From assembly GCA_018920365.1 (NCBI GenBank), contig JAHLMM010000001.1:68449-132448 (forward strand): a DNA stretch of 64,000 bases, read 5' to 3'. A model generated the notes under the pieces. That model was not told where the DNA came from. It did not search any database and worked only from the letters and a program-made list of their open reading frames with translations. Shown here piece after piece: positions 59,412 through 64,000 of this stretch; positions within the stretch are counted from its first letter, which is position 1, and each line of letters starts with the position of its first letter. This DNA is from Candidatus Aenigmatarchaeota archaeon (lineage in GTDB: Archaea > Aenigmatarchaeota > Aenigmatarchaeia > CG10238-14). The position numbers were made by a program, and so were the translations under genes.

Positions 59412-60506
59412 ATGCAAGTTTTCGACGAATGGGGTCCAGAAAAGATAATACAAACTTATGATCCGAAAACAAAAATGGTTGGGATTCTTGTTATCGATAA
59501 CACTGCATTAGGTCCTGGCAAAGGCGGAATAAGGATGACTCCTACTGTAACAGTTGAAGAAGTCTTCAGGCTTGCTAGGACAATGACATGGAAAAATGCT
59601 CTAGCCGAACTTCCGTTTGGTGGAGCAAAAGCTGGTATTGTTGCAGATCCAAAAAGTATGAGTGAAGAGCACAAAGTTGAAATAATAAAATCCTTTGCTA
59701 AATCATTAAAACAAGTTTGCCCAAGCATTTATGTTGCAGGACCTGATGTAAATACAAATGAGCAATCAATGAAATGGTTTGCTGAAGAAATTGGCGACAA
59801 AAAAGCTTGTACAGGTAAACCAAAAGAAATGGGTGGATTACCGCATGAATTAGGATCAACTGGTTTTGGTGTTGCACATGCCACAAAAGTAGCATTAAAG
59901 TATTTGAATAAAGATTTGAATAACACAAAAATAGCAATTGAAGGCTATGGAAATGTTGGCACATTTGCACACAAATTTTTAGAAGAATGGGGTGCAAAAA
60001 TAGTTGCTGTTAGCGATAGTAAAGGCGGTATCTATAATGAAAATGGATTAATCTATAATGAGTTAATGAAGACAAAAACCCAAACAGGTAGTGTTGTTAA
60101 TTTTGAAAAAGCAAAAAAAATTGAAAATAAAGACGTTTTTGAATTAGATGTTGATGTTTTAATTCCAGCTGCTCTACCTGACGTAATAAATGAAAGCAAC
60201 TGGAATAATGTAAAGGCGAAAATAGTTGTTGAAGCTGGAAATATTGTGATGAAAGAAGAAATTGAAGCTAAATTGCACGAAAAGGGGATAATAGTTGTGC
60301 CAGATTTTGCAGCAAACGCAGGCGGTGTCATATCATCTTGGGTTGAGTATATAGGCAAAGATGAAAACTTTATGTTTAAAACAGTTGAAGAAAAAATTAC
60401 AAAAAATGTTGATCTTGTTTTAGAAAAAAGCCATGAAGAAAATATAAAACCAAGAGATGCTGCCTTAGAAATAGCAAAACAAAGGGTAAGAAAAGCAATG
60501 AAGTAA
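59412..60506 (+). CDS. Glu/Leu-family amino acid dehydrogenase (glutamate dehydrogenase-like)
   Basis: A 364-residue protein with the substrate-binding Lys region PFGGAKAGIVADPKSM, a nucleotide-binding EGYGNVGTFAHKFLEEWGAK and KIVVEAGNIVM. The first 60 residues of normal glutamate dehydrogenase are shortened, as in many archaeal and thermophilic family members, so leucine or another amino acid could be the substrate. It links amino acid breakdown to 2-oxoacids, which the oxidoreductase at 47 kb can use. The ATG at 59412 is used. Confidence 0.87.
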   Translation: MQVFDEWGPEKIIQTYDPKTKMVGILVIDNTALGPGKGGIRMTPTVTVEEVFRLARTMTWKNALAELPFGGAKAGIVADPKSMSEEHKVEIIKSFAKSLKQVCPSIYVAGPDVNTNEQSMKWFAEEIGDKKACTGKPKEMGGLPHELGSTGFGVAHATKVALKYLNKDLNNTKIAIEGYGNVGTFAHKFLEEWGAKIVAVSDSKGGIYNENGLIYNELMKTKTQTGSVVNFEKAKKIENKDVFELDVDVLIPAALPDVINESNWNNVKAKIVVEAGNIVMKEEIEAKLHEKGIIVVPDFAANAGGVISSWVEYIGKDENFMFKTVEEKITKNVDLVLEKSHEENIKPRDAALEIAKQRVRKAMK

Positions 60507-60522
60507 TTTGAAAAGTGGTTTT

Positions 60523-61200
60523 ATGAAAGTAGCAATAGTAGAGTCAGGTAGAAATTTAGAAATGAAAAAAATTATTTCAAAGTATTTTAAAATAGTTAAA
60601 AATGATCCTGATTTTGTAATTTCTATAGGAGGCGATGGAACTATTTTGGCTTCTGAAAGGTTATATCCATCAATACCAAAGTTGACTATAAAAACAAGTC
60701 AGATATGCAGAAAGTGCGATTATTCACCTAACAGGCTCGAAATTATTTTGAAGATGTTGAATGATGGCAAGTATGAATTAAAAAAGGAAATGAAATTAGA
60801 AGCAAAGTTTAAAGGAAAGAGAATAATCGCATTGAATGAAATACAACTTCATAATGAAAATCCAACAGTTGCAATAAGATTTGATGTTTATGCTGATAAA
60901 ATGTATAGAAATGTCATTGGTGATGGAGTTATAGTATCAACACCTTTCGGTTCAACAGGATATTTCAAATCTATTACTGGCAAATCATTCAAAAAAGGTA
61001 TTGGCATAGCATTTAACAACAGCTATAATTTTCCAAGAAAGCCTATTATAATTGATGAAAAAAGTAAGATTAAAATTAAACTAAATAGAGAAAGTGGTTT
61101 GTTGTTAAGAGACAATGATCAAAACTTTGTAAGGGTTAAAGAGAATCAAAAAATTTATATTAAAAAGGCTAGGAAGCCTGCGTTTTTTGTAAATTTTTAA
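60523..61200 (+). CDS. nadK: NAD kinase
   Basis: A 225-residue kinase, short for the family: GGDGT (residues 36-40), the NE motif (ALNEIQLHN) and STPFGSTGYFKSI. It makes NADP for TrxB and dehydrogenases, and follows both in the same direction. ATG at 60523 is taken; the upstream in-frame start lacks a ribosome site. Confidence 0.9.
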   Translation: MKVAIVESGRNLEMKKIISKYFKIVKNDPDFVISIGGDGTILASERLYPSIPKLTIKTSQICRKCDYSPNRLEIILKMLNDGKYELKKEMKLEAKFKGKRIIALNEIQLHNENPTVAIRFDVYADKMYRNVIGDGVIVSTPFGSTGYFKSITGKSFKKGIGIAFNNSYNFPRKPIIIDEKSKIKIKLNRESGLLLRDNDQNFVRVKENQKIYIKKARKPAFFVNF

Positions 61201-61208
61201 AATATATT

Positions 61209-62414
61209 TTATAACTTTAATATTTCTACACCAGGCAATTTTTTCCCTGATAAATAATTTATCATTGCACCCCCAGCTAAGCTTATATATGAATAACTTT
61301 CTTTTTTTATGCCTATTTTATCCATTGCAACAGTTGTGTCTCCTCCGCCTATAAGAGTAAATGCTTTAGACTTTGCAACTGCATTCAGAATATCTCTGGT
61401 GCCTTTCTCAAATCCTTTTTGCTCGTAAACTCCTGCTGGACCTTTTACTACAATTGTCTTTGACTGTTTGATTTTTTCTGAATATAATTTTATTGTTTCT
61501 TTGCCTATGTCAAGAATCATTTTGTCTGTTGGTAGCTCATCAACGCTTATCTCTTTTCTTTTTCCATTTTCATCAATTGCAACATCAACAGGTAAAAATA
61601 TTTTTTCATTATATTTTTTAAACACACTCTCCAACGATTCGCTTAAATCAAAAAACTTTTTCTCTTTAAGAAAATTTTCAGTTTTTTCACCCAGCTCAAA
61701 TCCTTGTGCAATTAAAAACAGCTCGCCTAATACACCACAGGACAAGGCAATATCAATCAAATTATTTTCAAGTCCATAATTCATTATTTTTATACAATCG
61801 TCTGGTTTTGCACCTCCAAGTATATAGCAGTTAGGCCTTTCTGGATTTAATGCTTTTGAAAGCGACCTTAATTCTTTTTCCATTAATCTACCTGCAATAG
61901 TTGGAAGCTTTGAACTAAAACCAACTATAGAAGCATGAGATCTGTGTGATGCTGAAAATGCGTCATTAACAAAAACTTCTGCTAAAGGAGATAAAGTTGA
62001 AACAAGTTTGCTTTTTGAATGTTCTTCTGGCGTTTTTTCAATGTCTTCATCATCCAAAAACCTAACATTTTCTAATAAAATTATATCTCCAGGTTTCAAA
62101 GACTTTATTTTTTTCACAGCGTCTTCATCAACAATACTCTGAGAAAATATAACTTTACTTCCTATTTGCTTTTCCAGCATCTTTGCATGTTCGCTTAAGC
62201 TTACAAAATCCGGGTCGCCTTTTCTGCCTTGGTGTGCTAATACAATAACTTTAGCCTTTTTATCAGACAATTCTTTAATTGTTTTTGCGGCTTCAACAAG
62301 TCTTTCAGAGATTTCTAGCTTTTTAGTCTTTTCATCATAAGGCAAATTTATATCCACTCTTACTATTGCTGTCTTATTTTCAAAATTAAAATCATCTATT
62401 GTTTTAAATTTCAT
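61209..62414 (-). CDS. pgk: Phosphoglycerate kinase
   Basis: A 401-residue Pgk: the substrate loop VRVDINLPYD, HQGRKGDPDF, VNDAFSASHRSHASIVG and the nucleotide loop KGPAGVYEQKGFEKGT, GGGDTTVA. It makes ATP and 3-phosphoglycerate. The start has TCGGTGCCTTT-ATG. Gap and gapN genes are not in the window, so the pathway is only partly visible. Confidence 0.95.
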   Translation of the reverse strand: MKFKTIDDFNFENKTAIVRVDINLPYDEKTKKLEISERLVEAAKTIKELSDKKAKVIVLAHQGRKGDPDFVSLSEHAKMLEKQIGSKVIFSQSIVDEDAVKKIKSLKPGDIILLENVRFLDDEDIEKTPEEHSKSKLVSTLSPLAEVFVNDAFSASHRSHASIVGFSSKLPTIAGRLMEKELRSLSKALNPERPNCYILGGAKPDDCIKIMNYGLENNLIDIALSCGVLGELFLIAQGFELGEKTENFLKEKKFFDLSESLESVFKKYNEKIFLPVDVAIDENGKRKEISVDELPTDKMILDIGKETIKLYSEKIKQSKTIVVKGPAGVYEQKGFEKGTRDILNAVAKSKAFTLIGGGDTTVAMDKIGIKKESYSYISLAGGAMINYLSGKKLPGVEILKL

Positions 62415-62456
62415 AAAGGCACCGATTTATTATTTGTTTTTATTTAATAAATTATT

Positions 62457-63005
62457 ATGAAAATTTTAATCGCTGTGCTTGTATTTTTATTTATAATCAG
62501 CATAAACATTAGCATTTTGTGTTTTGAACCAATTTTCAGTATTATTAATGATAATGATGACGCAATAAATGTACTCAGATATGTAAATGGACAGAATTTT
62601 GATTTAAATTTTTTCACTGAAAATGAAATTTTACATTTGAATGACGTGAAAATTATTATAAACATTTTCAAATATTATGCAAAAATAGGTTTTGTCTTAC
62701 TACTCTTATCTATTTTTACGGAAAAAACCAAATTTGTTGTTAACTCGATAAAAATTAGTTCTATTTTAATTTTGTCTTTTAGTTTTTTTATGTTGTTATA
62801 CTCTGTGTTTTTCTTTGAAAATTTTTTTACAACCTTTCACAAAATATTCTTTCCGAAAGGAAACTGGTTGTTTGAATATAACAGCAAATTAATACAACTA
62901 TTTCCGCTAGATTTCTGGTATAAAATTGCTTTGATTTTTATTTTAATGAATATTTTTGACGGAATTATACTTTTGTATTTACATCATTCTATTGCTAAAA
63001 ATTAA
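62457..63005 (+). CDS. DUF1461-type membrane protein
   Basis: A 182-residue protein with four membrane helices. The conserved end of the third loop reads FHKIFFPKGNWLFEYNSKLI-QLFPLDFW, the DUF1461/TIGR01906 signature (FxxGNWxFxxxSxLIxLxPxxFW). Function unknown. The end overlaps by four bases the archaemetzincin gene. Confidence 0.78.
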   Translation: MKILIAVLVFLFIISINISILCFEPIFSIINDNDDAINVLRYVNGQNFDLNFFTENEILHLNDVKIIINIFKYYAKIGFVLLLLSIFTEKTKFVVNSIKISSILILSFSFFMLLYSVFFFENFFTTFHKIFFPKGNWLFEYNSKLIQLFPLDFWYKIALIFILMNIFDGIILLYLHHSIAKN

Positions 63006-63514
63006 TTTCCTAATGATATTTGGCACATGTGACAAAAATCAAAATTTTTGTTATCTATGTCTCTTATACTATTTGATGGATTCATAACACAACCCTTTTC
63101 TTTGCAGTGTTGAAGGCCTAAGACATGGCCAATTTCATGAATACATTCCTTAAGCAATCTTTCTTTGAATAACTCAATGTCGCCTGGTTGTTTGTAAAAT
63201 TTTGGGTCTAATCTAGCTGTTGAAACGATTGCTGCTTTGCTTTTAGATTTTGCTAAACCAAACACATAGTTCAATCGTTGAGTGTATATATCATGACTTG
63301 TTATTGCTAGAACTTTATCATCAAAATTCTTTTCCAATTCATTCAAAATAATGTCAGCTTCATATTGATTTCTGAATTTGTTAAAGCTAGATGATGGTGC
63401 AGAGAATTCGTTGCCAATTAAAATGGGCATCTTAAATTTTGATCTTAATCCTTTTTTTACATGATCAATTAAAGAAGGTTCAATTTTGCCTATATAAACC
63501 ATTGTCAACTGCAT
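63002..63514 (-). CDS. amzA: Archaemetzincin
   Basis: A 170-residue zinc protease with HEIGHVLGLQH (126-136), followed by Cys137 and Cys142-Val-Met, then Cys161/Cys164, exactly the archaemetzincin HExxHxxGxxHC-x4-CVM layout with its second structural zinc site. Cytoplasmic, substrate unknown. A TTG start at 63523 is possible; the ATG at 63514 is preferred. Confidence 0.93.
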   Translation of the reverse strand: MQLTMVYIGKIEPSLIDHVKKGLRSKFKMPILIGNEFSAPSSSFNKFRNQYEADIILNELEKNFDDKVLAITSHDIYTQRLNYVFGLAKSKSKAAIVSTARLDPKFYKQPGDIELFKERLLKECIHEIGHVLGLQHCKEKGCVMNPSNSIRDIDNKNFDFCHMCQISLGN

Positions 63515-63554
63515 TTTTATCAATTATTATTTGTTCAAATAAAAATAAATTTGA

Positions 63555-64000
63555 TTATTTTTTTCTATTAAAAGACAACACTCCTATAAATGCAGCTAAT
63601 ATACAAAACAAAATTACTATTAAAACATCCAAAACTGGGTTCATGAAAGATTTGTCTATTATAGCATATCTCATTAAATCAACACCATATGAAAGAGGAT
63701 TCAAATGAGTTATTATTTTCAGCCATTCTGGCACTTGAGTAACAGGATAAAAAATACCGCTAAGAAAGTTCAATGGAAATACAATAAAATTCATAATAAC
63801 GCCAAAACTTTCAAAAGTTTCTACATAAGATGATATTATCAAGCCGAGACTGACCATACTAAATGATATTAAAATCATTATTGGTATGATTTTCAGAAAT
63901 ATTATAGGAGGCAAATTTAAACCTATAATGAAGGATAAGCTAGCTATTATTATACCTTGTATTAAAGCGATCGTGCATCCGCCAAACGCTTTACCCAAAA
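63555..64000 (-). CDS. ABC-2 type transporter permease, C-terminal part
   Basis: The reading frame runs off the right edge. The visible 148 codons hold four membrane helices with the ABC-2 signature loop FLSGIFYPVTQVPEWLKIIT-HLNPLSYGVDLMR. The gene's start and the ATPase partner are outside the window. Probably exports a drug, lipid or polysaccharide; substrate unknown. Confidence 0.88.
   Translation of the reverse strand, partial: LGKAFGGCTIALIQGIIIASLSFIIGLNLPPIIFLKIIPIMILISFSMVSLGLIISSYVETFESFGVIMNFIVFPLNFLSGIFYPVTQVPEWLKIITHLNPLSYGVDLMRYAIIDKSFMNPVLDVLIVILFCILAAFIGVLSFNRKK

Noticed and set aside
1-64000. Prophage, integrated plasmid or insertion sequence
   Set aside because: I see no integrase, transposase, replication initiator, terminal repeats or shift in base composition; tRNA genes have no flanking partial copies that would mark attachment sites.

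Overview
The window is one gene-dense, A+T-rich stretch (roughly 30% G+C by eye) of an archaeal chromosome. Archaeal markers occur throughout: Sec61 beta and gamma, RNA polymerase subunit L, Spt5, uL11, eL14, Cbf5, Taw1, Trm-G10-type methyltransferase, Hel308, NurA, archaemetzincin, a type IV pilin, an archaeal RNase P RNA, and tRNAs with insertions. The small compact genes, many short secreted or membrane proteins and many lineage-specific unknowns suggest a DPANN-type archaeon; I cannot place it more finely. I see no CRISPR array, insertion sequence, integrase or phage module, and no stretch over 300 bases is empty.

Layout. 1-8.4 kb is mostly minus strand: a radical-SAM-like protein that has lost its cluster cysteines, then a block of surface proteins (a 931-residue Cys/Thr-rich secreted protein, an anchored HELLH protein, an anchored beta-propeller with an EF-hand loop, and one unknown), with a tRNA-Thr carrying a 12-nt insertion. 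8.4-13 kb holds rnpB, Sec61 beta, NurA, a DUF1512-type protein and thymidylate kinase. 13-18 kb has a phosphoesterase, a membrane protein and a ThyX-glyA pair. 18-22 kb has tRNA-Ala, tRNA-Ile, small unknowns, RpoL and an ATP-cone nuclease. 22-28 kb has an acyl-CoA synthetase alpha subunit, nitroreductase, DMT transporter, two HypC-like proteins, a SET-domain protein, a Trm112-like protein, Taw1 and intron-containing tRNA-Ser. 28-36 kb has a sodium symporter, DsbB/DsbA, a DUF371-type protein, PAP2 phosphatase, Hel308, two unknowns and a Bax-inhibitor-like protein. 36-44 kb carries core information genes (FKBP, FtsZ, SecE, Spt5, uL11, eL14, Cbf5), a pilin and a regulator-SOD-microprotein cluster. 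44-54 kb has DsbA, TpiA, a 2-oxoacid:ferredoxin oxidoreductase with its ferredoxin, and membrane proteins. 54-64 kb has a gluzincin protease, endonuclease III, a tRNA methyltransferase, an HxlR-type regulator opposite a glutaredoxin/thioredoxin reductase/glutamate dehydrogenase/NAD kinase run, Pgk, archaemetzincin and an ABC-2 permease cut by the window end.

How the parts may fit. Pgk, TpiA, the oxidoreductase with ferredoxin, the ADP-forming acyl-CoA synthetase subunit and glutamate dehydrogenase suggest a fermenter of sugars and/or amino acids using ferredoxin. Cys-rich surface proteins plus DsbA/DsbB and several thioredoxin-fold proteins suggest active disulfide formation outside the membrane. 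SOD, glutaredoxin, TrxB and nitroreductase suggest exposure to oxidants. The best candidates for undescribed biology are the tRNA-Thr insertion, the regulator-SOD-zinc ribbon-15-residue Cys peptide cluster, the surface protein block, the HypC-like pair without hydrogenase genes nearby, and the radical-SAM homologue without its cysteines.
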